Of a stretch of 64,000 nucleotides of DNA, positions 26,625 to 34,690 are shown piece after piece. The stretch lies in contig NC_015167.1 of NCBI RefSeq assembly GCF_000190595.1, positions 2,836,501-2,900,500 of the forward strand, given 5' to 3'. Positions within the stretch are counted from its first letter, which is position 1; each line of letters starts with the position of its first letter. Position numbers and translations under genes: made by a program. Origin of the DNA: Cellulophaga lytica DSM 7489 (GTDB lineage Bacteria > Bacteroidota > Bacteroidia > Flavobacteriales > Flavobacteriaceae). The notes beneath the pieces are model-generated. The model searched no databases and had not been told where the DNA came from. It was given only the letters and a program-made list of their open reading frames with translations.

Positions 26625-28367
26625 TTAATTGTTTGAAGATTCTATACGTGCACCGTTTTCATCTATTTTAATATTTAAAGAGTTTTCGTTTGCATTAATT
26701 TTAATGTTTACACCTTCTTCATCTAATATTAACTCTGAATTTTTATTGCTGTTTTCGTCATCATCATCATTATTATCTTCATCAATTTCGTCATTAATAC
26801 AGTCTAGGCACTCTAAAACACCTTGCTTGTTCATACGCCAAGTATAATTTTTAACATCAGACCTGTATATTTCTTCTTTGTATGATGTATGCCATCCTAT
26901 TCTGTTTGTATCTGTATTAAAATCAAACTTAACAATAACATTTTTAGGAATGTAAAGGGTAATGTTTACCTCCTGATCTCTAAATTTACCATTAGGATCT
27001 AGTGATAAAAAGTTATCTAGAATTACTCTATTTTCTAAAACTTGATAATTATACTCTATAGTTTTTGCTCTTTCTCTTGCTTCATCAAAAGAACTACCTT
27101 GAGATACTTTTTGTATTTTAATTTTTGCAATGTCAGTATCAGACCTTACAATGTCAAACCTAAAATCATTATCTAATAAAAGCTTTTTACCATTTTCATC
27201 TGTAGTAAATGTCATTCCGTTAATTCTAAAATTCTCTGGTCTGTCATAATTTTTACTACTTCTGGTGCCAATGTAAATAGTGTCTAGAGGCTTTGTAAAA
27301 TTTAATTGCTCTGTTTTATTAATACTACCTTTATACATATTTGCGGTAGCTTGTTTTATGGTAATAATTGTTAAGCCAATAATAGCGGCAAGCCAAACAC
27401 CAAGTAACGTTAATTTGGCAATTGTACCAATAGATTTAAGGTTAGATACTACAATTTTTAATCCTAAATAAAGTAAAAAGAAAAATGGAATTGCTATAGC
27501 AAAAAATACAAGCATAGAAATTAACCAAATTGGCGAATTAGAGGTGTTTATTAGGTTATAAAGAGGTGTGTTGTTAACTACAAAAGCATCTGAAAAACCT
27601 GCTATAAAAAGCCCAATAAATGTACCTATAACTACAGATCCGCCAACTAAAATTAAAAACAACCCTATGACTTTACCTATGCTTTTAAAAATAAAGCTAA
27701 AAAACGTGCCAATGGCATCAAAAAAAGTTTGTATGCCAGACTTAATTTTATGATTGGCCTTGTTGTAATCTGCATTTTTTACTTTATTAGTTACGGTATC
27801 AAAACTTTCTTTAACGGTACGTTCTATATTACTAATATTTATAGACTCGCCACGCATATCTAATTTTTGCGAGGTTGTTTTAGCTTCTGGAATTAAAAAT
27901 AATAGTAATATATATATTACAATAAAACCACTAAAAGTAGCTAAAGTAAGCACTACCCACAGTAGACGAACCCACCAAGGGTTAATACCTAAATAATGTG
28001 CCATACCGGCAGATATACCACCAATATACTTATTGTCTGTATCTCTGTAAAGCTTTTTGGTTCTAGATTTTGATGTAGGCTCTTCGTCTTCAAAAATTTC
28101 TTCATCTACACGGTAATCTTCAGGTTGCCCCATAACAGCAATAACATCTTCTACATCTGTTTTAGTAATTACTTGCTGTTCGTTTTTAATTTTTTCCTGA
28201 AAAAGTTCTGCTATTCTTGCTTCTATGTCAGAAATAATTTCATCACTACCAGGGCCATTGTTTAAAGATTGTTTTATAGCTTTTAAATAGGTGTCTAGTT
28301 TACGATAAGCATCTTCGTCTATATGAAAGAATAAGTTAGCCAAGTTTATATTTATAGTCTTATTCAT
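26625..28367 (-). CDS. PspC domain-containing membrane protein
   Basis: A 580-residue protein. The N-terminal 100 residues are cytoplasmic-looking (ISDIEARIAELFQEK, VEDVIAVMGQPEDY). A PspC domain follows at about 105-165 (KLYRDTDNKYIGGISAGMAHYLGINPWW in two parts). Four to five membrane helices lie between about 135 and 345, then a C-terminal beta-rich region (about 360-580) similar to GIN-type solenoids, with an acidic run of Asp/Glu/Asn near residue 535. PspC proteins respond to envelope stress. Its ATG overlaps the PadR gene by 8 bp, so PadR probably controls it. Confidence 0.9.
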   Translation of the reverse strand: MNKTININLANLFFHIDEDAYRKLDTYLKAIKQSLNNGPGSDEIISDIEARIAELFQEKIKNEQQVITKTDVEDVIAVMGQPEDYRVDEEIFEDEEPTSKSRTKKLYRDTDNKYIGGISAGMAHYLGINPWWVRLLWVVLTLATFSGFIVIYILLLFLIPEAKTTSQKLDMRGESINISNIERTVKESFDTVTNKVKNADYNKANHKIKSGIQTFFDAIGTFFSFIFKSIGKVIGLFLILVGGSVVIGTFIGLFIAGFSDAFVVNNTPLYNLINTSNSPIWLISMLVFFAIAIPFFFLLYLGLKIVVSNLKSIGTIAKLTLLGVWLAAIIGLTIITIKQATANMYKGSINKTEQLNFTKPLDTIYIGTRSSKNYDRPENFRINGMTFTTDENGKKLLLDNDFRFDIVRSDTDIAKIKIQKVSQGSSFDEARERAKTIEYNYQVLENRVILDNFLSLDPNGKFRDQEVNITLYIPKNVIVKFDFNTDTNRIGWHTSYKEEIYRSDVKNYTWRMNKQGVLECLDCINDEIDEDNNDDDDENSNKNSELILDEEGVNIKINANENSLNIKIDENGARIESSNN

Positions 28368-28704
28368 TGTTCGTTTTTTTTGAGTTGGTAACTAGGTTTA
28401 CGGCATTTCTGAGCTCGTCCCAGGTGGTGTTTAATTCGGTTAAAAATTCTTCTCCTGTTTTTGTAAGGGCGTAGTATTTTCTTGGTGGTCCAGAGGTAGA
28501 CTCTTCCCAACGATACGTAAGTAAACCAGCGTTTTTTAGTCTTGTTAATAATGGGTAAATAGTGCCTTCTACAACTAGCATTTTGGCATCTTTTAACGTA
28601 GAAAGAATTTCAGAGGTATATTTGTCTTCTCCCTTTAATATAGAAAGAATGCAATACTCTAAAACACCTTTGCGCATTTGTGCCTTTGTGTTTTCTATCT
28701 TCAT
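28360..28704 (-). CDS. PadR family transcriptional regulator
   Basis: A 114-residue winged-helix repressor of the PadR family. The diagnostic features are RKGVLEYCILSILKGEDKYTSEIL, VVEGTIYPLLTRLKNAGLL and TSGPPRKYYALTKTGEEFL. It is the first gene of an operon with the PspC protein (8-bp overlap), a pairing common in Bacteroidota. An inverted repeat at the predicted transcription start suggests autorepression. The inducer is unknown. Confidence 0.93.
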   Translation of the reverse strand: MKIENTKAQMRKGVLEYCILSILKGEDKYTSEILSTLKDAKMLVVEGTIYPLLTRLKNAGLLTYRWEESTSGPPRKYYALTKTGEEFLTELNTTWDELRNAVNLVTNSKKTNNE

Positions 28705-28722
28705 AGTTTAGATATTCTTTTA

Positions 28723-28744
28723 AAACCCGAATAAGAAACGGGTT
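28723..28744 (-). promoter_or_regulatory. GC-rich hairpin in the padR leader
   Basis: AACCCG (28724-28729) pairs with CGGGTT (28739-28744) over a 9-base loop. On the minus strand it is followed by TTTAAAAG, so it looks like a weak terminator placed 20 bases before the PadR ATG. It may attenuate the operon. Confidence 0.35.
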
Positions 28745-28809
28745 GTTTTTGATTTGATGAACAAACTCCGTTGAATTATTTTTTACAGAATTGATTAGGT
28801 TCTATAACT

Positions 28810-28821
28810 CTAACTTGTTAG
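28810..28821. promoter_or_regulatory. Inverted repeat at the predicted padR transcription start, candidate operator
   Basis: CTAAC-TT-GTTAG is a 5+5 bp inverted repeat about 10 bases downstream of the -7 element of the padR operon, where a repressor would block transcription. Confidence 0.4.
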
Positions 28822-28830
28822 TTTCTTATG

Positions 28831-28862
28831 CAAATATATATCTTTAAAAAGGTATTGTGCAA
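28831..28862 (-). promoter_or_regulatory. Promoter of the padR-pspC operon
   Basis: On the minus strand TTG (28862-28860) and TATATTTG (28838-28831) are 21 bases apart, matching the flavobacterial -33 TTG / -7 TAnnTTTG consensus. Confidence 0.6.
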
Positions 28863-28945
28863 AACATAGTACTAAAAATTAACTTTAATTTAACATTTAC
28901 AAATTCAACTATTTTCAATACTTTTATAAAAATTATAAAAATAGA

Positions 28946-29401
28946 ATGGCAAAAAGCACATTAAAATACAACGTATTTAATTTTTTTAAGTTACCATCTG
29001 CTTGGTGGTGCGGAGTACGTTTAAAGCATATTGATGAAAAAAAAGCAGTAGTTACTGTAAAGCATAGATGGTTTAACCAAAACCCATTTAACTCTATGTT
29101 TTGGGCAGTACAAGGTATGGCGGCAGAGTATGCAACAGGAATAATGGTTATAGACCAAATTGAAAAAAGTGGTAGAAAAATATCTATGCTTGTAGCAAGC
29201 AATAATGCAACTTTTACAAAAAAAGCTACAGGTAGAATTACTTTTACTTGTGAAGATGGCCACTTAATTGAAGATGCAATTAAAAAAACTATTGCAACAG
29301 GAGAAGGGCAAATATTTACAATGAAATCTGTTGGTGTTAATACAGATGGAGTGGTGGTTTCTACTTTTAATTTTGACTGGACAGTGCGTTTAAAGAAATA
29401 A
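28946..29401 (+). CDS. DUF4442 hotdog-fold protein
   Basis: A 151-residue protein of the DUF4442 family, a hotdog-fold group related to thioesterases. Family-like features are LPSAWWCGVRLKHIDEKKAV, HRWFNQNPFNSMFWAVQG and the conserved AAEYATGIMV. An acyl-CoA or similar thioester substrate is likely from the fold, not shown by sequence. It is divergent from the padR operon and followed after 72 bp by the AIM24-like gene, with which it may be co-transcribed. Confidence 0.82.
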   Translation: MAKSTLKYNVFNFFKLPSAWWCGVRLKHIDEKKAVVTVKHRWFNQNPFNSMFWAVQGMAAEYATGIMVIDQIEKSGRKISMLVASNNATFTKKATGRITFTCEDGHLIEDAIKKTIATGEGQIFTMKSVGVNTDGVVVSTFNFDWTVRLKK

Positions 29402-29473
29402 TTTTTTTTAAAATATGTAACATTCTCTATTTTGTTGCTACCTATTAGTGTCAATCAAAATCAAAATATAAAA

Positions 29474-30271
29474 ATGAATGCACACGAAATAGATTACCAT
29501 GTTTATGGAGAAGAAATGCAGTATGTAGAAATAGAATTAGACCCGCAAGAAGCTGTTGTAGCAGAAGCTGGTAGTTTTATGATGATGGATACTGATATAA
29601 AAATGGATACCATTTTTGGAGATGGCTCTAACCAAGATACTAGTGTTTTGGGTAAAATTTTTTCAGCAGGAAAGCGAATGTTAACTGGTGAAAGTTTATT
29701 TATGACAGCCTTTTTAAATATTGGAGCAAATAAAAGAAAAGTAAGTTTTGCTTCTCCTTATCCCGGAAAAATATTACCAATAGATTTATCTGAAAAAAAT
29801 GGAAAATTTATTTGTCAAAAAGATGCTTTCTTGTGCGCAGCTAAGGGAGTGTCTGTTGGTATAGAATTTTCTAGAAAACTTGGTCGTGGTCTTTTTGGCG
29901 GCGAAGGTTTTATAATGCAAAAGTTAGAAGGAGACGGAATGGCATTTGTACACGCAGGCGGCACTATGGCTAAAAAAGTATTGGCTGCAGGTGAAGTTTT
30001 AAAGGTAGATACAGGTTGTATTGTAGGCTTTTCACAAACCATTAATTATGATGTTGAGTTTGTAGGCGGAATTAAGAATACTGTTTTTGGCGGCGAAGGG
30101 TTATTTTTTGCAACACTACGTGGGCCAGGTACTGTTTATATACAATCTTTACCATTTAGCAGACTAGCTGGCCGTGTATTAGCTTCGGTTCCTAAAGGCG
30201 GAAAAGATAGGGGAGAAGGTAGTTTGTTAGGAGGTTTAGGAGATCTTTTAGATGGTGATAATAGGTTTTAG
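29474..30271 (+). CDS. AIM24/TIGR00266 family protein
   Basis: The protein starts at ATG 29474 (265 residues, MNAHEIDYHVYGEEMQYVEI). A TTG at 29432 would give a longer product with a non-conserved N-terminus. Family features are VVAEAGSFMMMD, GGEGFIMQKLEGDGMAFVHAGG, VDTGCIVGFSQTINYDVEFVGG and LRGPGTVYIQSLPFSRLAGR. The fold is a beta-helix-like barrel related to mitochondrial AIM24; the bacterial function is unknown. A Gly-rich tail ends the protein. Confidence 0.88.
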   Translation: MNAHEIDYHVYGEEMQYVEIELDPQEAVVAEAGSFMMMDTDIKMDTIFGDGSNQDTSVLGKIFSAGKRMLTGESLFMTAFLNIGANKRKVSFASPYPGKILPIDLSEKNGKFICQKDAFLCAAKGVSVGIEFSRKLGRGLFGGEGFIMQKLEGDGMAFVHAGGTMAKKVLAAGEVLKVDTGCIVGFSQTINYDVEFVGGIKNTVFGGEGLFFATLRGPGTVYIQSLPFSRLAGRVLASVPKGGKDRGEGSLLGGLGDLLDGDNRF

Positions 30272-30308
30272 AACTGGTAATAATCTAAAATAATTACTGA
30301 TTTATAAA

Positions 30309-30524
30309 TTATAAGAGTTCTAACCAAATAAAGGACACAATTGTAAAAAGAAAAGAACCAATTATTAGTTTTTTGTTTACGCTAGGTGTGTTAATTGCAG
30401 ATAAGAAGAAACCTAAAATACAACCCGTAATAACACCTGCTGCACCTAGCCATATGTATAATAGCTCGGGCATACTATGAGGGTGAGATGGTCCGTTTTT
30501 ATAAATTAAAAAAAATAGTATCAC
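30309..30524 (-). CDS. Possible small membrane protein, start unclear
   Basis: From GTG at 30524 the minus strand encodes 71 residues with two or three hydrophobic segments (LLYIWLGAAGVITGCILGFF and KLIIGSFLFTIVSFIWLELL). The same frame stays open upstream to about 30737 with protein-like sequence (SKLEADNSIFLFICKSTLKG, then GFILYYTIAGCLLASVILFF) but without ATG, GTG or TTG. In another frame ATG at 30697 begins MIIIVTISIAYLLTIFYLIK and stops at 30617. The two may be one gene of about 125 codons with a frameshift. The 455-bp gap 30272-30726 otherwise holds nothing recognisable. Confidence 0.4.
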   Translation of the reverse strand: MILFFLIYKNGPSHPHSMPELLYIWLGAAGVITGCILGFFLSAINTPSVNKKLIIGSFLFTIVSFIWLELL

Positions 30525-30726
30525 AGAAGCTAATAAGCAACCTGCAATAGTATAATAAAGGATAAACCCTTTAAGTGTAGATTTACAGATAAATAAAAAA
30601 ATACTGTTGTCTGCTTCTAGTTTGCTTGTGTTGTTTGTTTTATCAAGTAAAATATTGTAAGTAGGTAGGCAATACTTATTGTTACTATAATAATCATTAT
30701 TTAGTTTTTTGCTTGTGAATACGTAA

Positions 30727-32022
30727 TTAATACGTATCTCTTATTAATTCTAAAACAGTTTGCATTTCTTTTTTTACATCAGAAGTTTTTGTCTTAAAAT
30801 GGTTGTTCATAAAGCTAAAAATTAATGTTTTACCAGATTTGGTAATTAGGTAGCCACTTAAACTATAGTTGTTACCTAAACTACCAGATTTTGCATAAAT
30901 GTATGGTGTTGGGTTGCCTTTATACCAGTTTTTTAGGGTTCCAGATTCGCCACCAACAGGAAATAAAGATAACAATCTATTTCTAGGAACCTCATGATAC
31001 ATTTTATTTAATACGTGCACAAAAGATGTTGGTGTAAATAAATTGTATCTAGAGAGTCCAGAGCCATCTACCCAACGTGGTTGCTGTTGCAAATCTGCTA
31101 AATCTGTTGTTAAAATATGTTTTATTGCCTTGTTTACATTTAAGGTGTCAGACAAAGTACTAGATGCCATAACTAATAATTGTTCAGCTAAAAAATTATC
31201 GCTTACATACATCATACGCTGTGCAATACTATCTGTAGCTATACCGTAAAGTGTAGTTTTATCTGCAGTTATTGGGATATTGCTAATGTTTATTTTTTTA
31301 GTAGTTACTTTTTCTAATAACGCTTTTGTAAGTGTATTACCAGTTTTAAACGGAATTTCTAAAGTATCATTTAAATTGGGGTTTACATAAAATGTATTTT
31401 TTACTAAATCTCTTTTAAAATTAAAAGGTGTAACCTGTATACTATCATTAAAATACTTAGGGTATGTAGTTAAATATCCTTTTTTATATATACTTAGTAC
31501 ATTACCGTATAAAGGAAAAGCACTACGTTCTGGAGAAAAATAGGTATCAAAATCTTCCCAAGCCCATCCGCCACCAAACTTGTCTGATGTAAAATTGTTT
31601 AGGTGTAAAGCAATGTTTTTCTGTTTTTTTAAAAAACGTATAGCTGTGCTATCCTTAAAATAAGGATGTAATGTTATAGGGTTTCCGGTACCTTGTATGT
31701 ATGTGATATTGTCTTTTATACTATATTTTAATAAAGGGCTATACTCTGGCAGTAATTTTAAGGCAGTATAAAGCGTAAATATTTTTGTATTACTGGCAGG
31801 TGTAAAATATTTGGTGCTATTTTTTTCAAAAATAGTTTTGTTGCTCACTGGGTCATAAACTTTTATACCTATAAAGTGATTTTTTAAAAGACTGTTACTA
31901 ATTATAGTATTAGTGTTTTTTGAAATTTTTTGTTTACTACTAGCACAACCAACCAAAAACATCAAAATTATACAATAAAGAAAACTTCTGTAGTTCTTGT
32001 AAAATATGGTATTGTAGGTCAT
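30727..32022 (-). CDS. dacB: D-alanyl-D-alanine carboxypeptidase/endopeptidase (PBP4 family, peptidase S13)
   Basis: A 431-residue lipoprotein (Cys26 in FLVGCASSK) of the S13 penicillin-binding family. The three active-site motifs are S77-N-T-K80 (TPASNTKIF), SRYN in DGSGLSRYNLFT, and KSG in IYAKSGSLGNN. The enzyme trims or cleaves cross-linked peptidoglycan stem peptides in the periplasm. It is near the short end for the family. It is transcribed alone, divergent from the small conserved gene at 32128. Confidence 0.9.
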   Translation of the reverse strand: MTYNTIFYKNYRSFLYCIILMFLVGCASSKQKISKNTNTIISNSLLKNHFIGIKVYDPVSNKTIFEKNSTKYFTPASNTKIFTLYTALKLLPEYSPLLKYSIKDNITYIQGTGNPITLHPYFKDSTAIRFLKKQKNIALHLNNFTSDKFGGGWAWEDFDTYFSPERSAFPLYGNVLSIYKKGYLTTYPKYFNDSIQVTPFNFKRDLVKNTFYVNPNLNDTLEIPFKTGNTLTKALLEKVTTKKINISNIPITADKTTLYGIATDSIAQRMMYVSDNFLAEQLLVMASSTLSDTLNVNKAIKHILTTDLADLQQQPRWVDGSGLSRYNLFTPTSFVHVLNKMYHEVPRNRLLSLFPVGGESGTLKNWYKGNPTPYIYAKSGSLGNNYSLSGYLITKSGKTLIFSFMNNHFKTKTSDVKKEMQTVLELIRDTY

Positions 32023-32127
32023 TACGTATTATTTTTTTGGATAACTATGATATTTAACACTTTATTTAGATACTTTTTTCAAGTTTTATCGTTAAATTTA
32101 TGGAATAATAATTTAATAATTATAAAT

Positions 32128-32325
32128 ATGGCAAGAGCAATGTTTGATTACACTAAAACTGTTTTGCAAAAAGTAAGTTTTGATTCTAAGTTGTTTTGCA
32201 AAGAGCTAGAAAAAGCAATTTCAAGATTACTGCCTTATGAGGTAGATGAGCTTAAAGTCTGGTTAAATTCTTTTACTACAGATAAACCAGAACTAAGGCA
32301 GTGTATGATTTACATCAAAAAATAG
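32128..32325 (+). CDS. Conserved 65-residue protein of unknown function
   Basis: The start is ATG at 32128 (MARAMFDYTKTVLQKVSFDS); a longer reading from 31930 overlaps the start of the dacB gene and is low-complexity. The 65-residue product is soluble, ends with PELRQCMIYIKK, and from memory matches a small family widely annotated as hypothetical in Flavobacteriaceae. A strong terminator follows the stop, supporting a real monocistronic gene. No function is known to me. Confidence 0.75.
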   Translation: MARAMFDYTKTVLQKVSFDSKLFCKELEKAISRLLPYEVDELKVWLNSFTTDKPELRQCMIYIKK

Positions 32326-32334
32326 TAAATACTT

Positions 32335-32361
32335 AAAAAGCCACCATTAAGGTGGCTTTTT
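32335..32361. terminator. Bidirectional terminator
   Basis: An 11-bp stem AAAAAGCCACC/GGTGGCTTTTT with an ATTAA loop between the 65-residue gene and the convergent oxyR. Confidence 0.92.
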
Positions 32362-32381
32362 TTATTTGTTAACCTATGGTT

Positions 32382-33323
32382 TTATTTGTTATTAACTGGA
32401 CTAATAATTTTTACATCCTGAAAAGCAATTGCACCACGTACCACACTTGTAATAACATCATGAAGTGCATTGGTAATTTGTATTTTAAGTTCTTTTTTAT
32501 GGTAAATTAAACTAACTTCTCTTGCAGGAGACGGAGCTTCAAAATGCTTTAAATTTTCTTTCTTTTTGCTATCTAATTCAAGAGTGTTTAAAAAAGGTAA
32601 TAAAGTCATTCCTAAACCTTCATTAGATAAGTTTATTAAGGTTTCAAAACTTCCACTTTGTAATCTAAAATGATCTACAACATTATTTTTAGGCGACTTA
32701 CAAAGGTTTATAACACCGTCTCTAAAGCAATGGCCATCTTGCAATAATAAAACATCATCAATATCTAAATCTTGTGGTGTTAGCTTTTCTATATTAGCTA
32801 GCCTGTGTTGTTTAGGTATGTACCCAACAAATGGCTCATAGTACAGCGGTTTTTCTTTTATAAACTCTATTTCTAAAGGAGTAGCAGCTATTGCAGCATC
32901 TATTTGCCCGTCTTGTAAATTTCTAATAAGAGTGTCTGTATTTTGTTCTTTAATTACTAAGTTTACCTTAGGAAACTTAGAAATAAATGCCTTTAAAAAC
33001 ATTGGTAGTAGTGTAGGCATAATGGTAGGTATAATACCTAAAACATATTCACCACCTATAAATCCTTTTTCTTGGTCTACAATATCTTTAATACGGTCTG
33101 CTTCGTTTACAATATTTTTTGCTTGTTCTACTATTTTTTTTCCAACTTCTGTTATAGAAATTGGTTTTTTACTTCTGTCAAAAATCTGAATGTCTAGCTC
33201 ATCTTCTAACTTTTGTACCTGCATACTTAAAGTAGGTTGTGTAACAAAGCTTTTTTCTGCGGCAAGCGTAAAGTTTTGGTATTTGGCAACTGCCAATACA
33301 TACTGTAGTTGAGTTATTGTCAT
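32382..33323 (-). CDS. oxyR: OxyR, hydrogen-peroxide-sensing LysR regulator
   Basis: A 313-residue LysR-type regulator with an N-terminal winged helix (FTLAAEKSFVTQPTLSMQVQ, about 18-37) and a C-terminal sensor domain. The redox pair C199 and C208 (QDGHCFRDGVINLC) matches the numbering and spacing of E. coli OxyR, as does FETLINLSNEGLGMTLLP. Peroxide should form a C199-C208 disulfide and switch the protein to an activator. It is divergent from dps, a classic OxyR target, across 106 bp. Autoregulation is likely. Confidence 0.95.
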   Translation of the reverse strand: MTITQLQYVLAVAKYQNFTLAAEKSFVTQPTLSMQVQKLEDELDIQIFDRSKKPISITEVGKKIVEQAKNIVNEADRIKDIVDQEKGFIGGEYVLGIIPTIMPTLLPMFLKAFISKFPKVNLVIKEQNTDTLIRNLQDGQIDAAIAATPLEIEFIKEKPLYYEPFVGYIPKQHRLANIEKLTPQDLDIDDVLLLQDGHCFRDGVINLCKSPKNNVVDHFRLQSGSFETLINLSNEGLGMTLLPFLNTLELDSKKKENLKHFEAPSPAREVSLIYHKKELKIQITNALHDVITSVVRGAIAFQDVKIISPVNNK

Positions 33324-33359
33324 TCTTAATAGGTTAAAGCTATAAAATTATAAAAACAA

Positions 33360-33373
33360 ATGATTTTAATCAT
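33360..33373. promoter_or_regulatory. Inverted repeat in the oxyR-dps region, candidate OxyR site
   Basis: ATGATT-TT-AATCAT lies 24 bases upstream of the -7-like TAACTTTG of dps and 37 bases from the oxyR start. Its T-N11-A-like symmetry suits a LysR-type regulator, though it does not match the E. coli OxyR consensus. Confidence 0.4.
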
Positions 33374-33396
33374 CACCAAAAATACTAAATACTTAC

Positions 33397-33404
33397 TAAC
33401 TTTG
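33397..33404 (+). promoter_or_regulatory. Candidate -7 element of dps
   Basis: TAACTTTG matches TAnnTTTG, 25 bases before the dps ATG. No TTG is seen at -33, which would suit an activator-dependent promoter. Confidence 0.4.
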
Positions 33405-33429
33405 TTGTATCACAAAAAGGATAAATATT

Positions 33430-33903
33430 ATGGAATTAAACAGTATAGGATTAGAAGTAGAAAAAGCTAAAGAGCTAAACAGTAAATTAAATGTTTTATT
33501 ATCTAGTTTTCAGGTTTATTACCAAAATTTAAGAGGTGTTCACTGGAATATTAGAGGTAGACGTTTTTTTGATTTACATATGAAATTTGAGGAGTTATAT
33601 ACAGATGCAAATGAAAAAGTAGATATGATTGCAGAGCGTATTTTAACCCTAGGAGGTAAGCCCTTGCATACATTTGAAGATTATATGTCTATATCTAAAT
33701 TGCCTGTTGGTAAAAATATATCTGTAGATGTAGAAGCTATAAAATTAATTGTAAACTCTTTAAAAGAGTTATTAGTTATTGAGCGCGATTTATTAGAGCT
33801 TTCTGATGATGCTAATGATGAAGGAACAAACTCTTTAATGAGCGATTTTATTGCTGAACAAGAAAAAACAATTTGGATGATGAATGCTTGGTTAGAAGAA
33901 TAG
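33430..33903 (+). CDS. dps: Dps, DNA-protecting ferritin-like protein
   Basis: A 157-residue ferritin-like protein of the Dps family. The ferroxidase-site signature is split over the dimer interface: His in GVHWNIRGRRFFDLH and Asp/Glu in FEELYTDANEKVDMIAER. Dps assembles as a 12-mer cage, oxidises Fe(II) with peroxide and shields DNA. It is divergent from oxyR and has its own terminator, so it is a single-gene unit under likely OxyR control. Confidence 0.95.
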   Translation: MELNSIGLEVEKAKELNSKLNVLLSSFQVYYQNLRGVHWNIRGRRFFDLHMKFEELYTDANEKVDMIAERILTLGGKPLHTFEDYMSISKLPVGKNISVDVEAIKLIVNSLKELLVIERDLLELSDDANDEGTNSLMSDFIAEQEKTIWMMNAWLEE

Positions 33904-33926
33904 ATGGTTGTAACCAAATTGTACGT

Positions 33927-33960
33927 AAAAAAGGAGATAAATAATTTTATCTCCTTTTTT
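33927..33960. terminator. Bidirectional terminator after dps
   Basis: AAAAAAGGAGATAA pairs with TTATCTCCTTTTTT (14-bp stem, 6-base loop) between dps and the convergent DUF2141 gene. Confidence 0.92.
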
Positions 33961-33981
33961 TTATTCTTTTTTTTATAAATA

Positions 33982-34404
33982 CTAGAACCTAAGTGCAAAC
34001 TCTAAATCTGTATCTACTACATTAAATTTGGCTTCAGAAAATGTTGGTGGACCGTATGGAGTTGGTGATCCAGAAATGCAATAGCTTTCTTTAGGCATAC
34101 CATTGGCCTCTCTGTCCATTTTTTTGTTATTGTTTTCATCATGCATTGCTAAAATAGCATACTCACCAGGTTTAACATCTTTAAAAACTATTGTTACCTT
34201 GCCATCTTTTATAGTGGTAATTTTATCTTGCAGTCCTCGTCCTCTCATAAAAGTTTCTGAAGAGTGTAAACCAGCCATAACTGTGCCGTCATCATTTAAA
34301 ACGTTGTCTATTGTAACGGTAATTGTAAATGTTTCTGTTTTGGCTTGAGCTGTTGCTATAATGCTTGTAAAAAATAATGCTAAAAGTAATCCTAAAGTTC
34401 TCAT
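33982..34404 (-). CDS. DUF2141 secreted protein
   Basis: From ATG at 34404 the product has 140 residues with a signal peptide cut near ATAQA; an ATG at 34449 would add 15 residues with no signal character. Family features are the beta-sandwich with VMAGLHSSETFM, VKPGEYAILAMHDENNNKKMD and PKESYCISG. DUF2141 proteins are small periplasmic or secreted proteins of unknown function. An EF-hand-like DENNNKKMD loop may bind calcium. It converges with dps. Confidence 0.87.
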   Translation of the reverse strand: MRTLGLLLALFFTSIIATAQAKTETFTITVTIDNVLNDDGTVMAGLHSSETFMRGRGLQDKITTIKDGKVTIVFKDVKPGEYAILAMHDENNNKKMDREANGMPKESYCISGSPTPYGPPTFSEAKFNVVDTDLEFALRF

Positions 34405-34537
34405 AATGTTTGTGTTTTTATTGTTGATTATGACACAAAGATGCAGCACTACTTCAGTTTTTTAAAATGTAATAAACCCAATTGTAATTTTTTTATACTG
34501 AATTGTAGATTGTTTGTTTTAATTGACCAAATATGAA

Positions 34538-34606
34538 GAATAGAATGTAGAATATAGAGAATAGAATATAGAGAATAGAATTTAGAGGATAGAATATAGA
34601 GAATAA
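34538..34606. repeat. 14-bp tandem repeat AATAGAATATAGAG
   Basis: AATAGAATATAGAG at 34560-34573 is followed by AATAGAATTTAGAG, GATAGAATATAGAG and a partial copy, and preceded by degraded copies from about 34538. The array lies between the phosphoesterase and DUF2141 genes, near the 3' end of the phosphoesterase gene. A related AGAGAATAGAA stretch occurs at 53831-53841. Confidence 0.8.
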
Positions 34607-34690
34607 CTTAAAAGTAGAAAGTCTAAAAAGTTTTGTGTAATGCTATGAAATAAAAAAAACAGGTGTTGTGGGGGAAATGAAAACCTATTT

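Noticed and set aside
28933-29454. 173-codon minus-strand frame over the DUF4442 gene
   Set aside because: Shadow of the real gene on the other strand.
31930-32127. N-terminal extension of the 65-residue protein
   Set aside because: Overlaps the start of the dacB gene and is low-complexity; ATG at 32128 fits recalled homologues.
34538-34606. Tandem repeats as a CRISPR array
   Set aside because: Units are 14 bp and contiguous with no spacers; no cas genes nearby.
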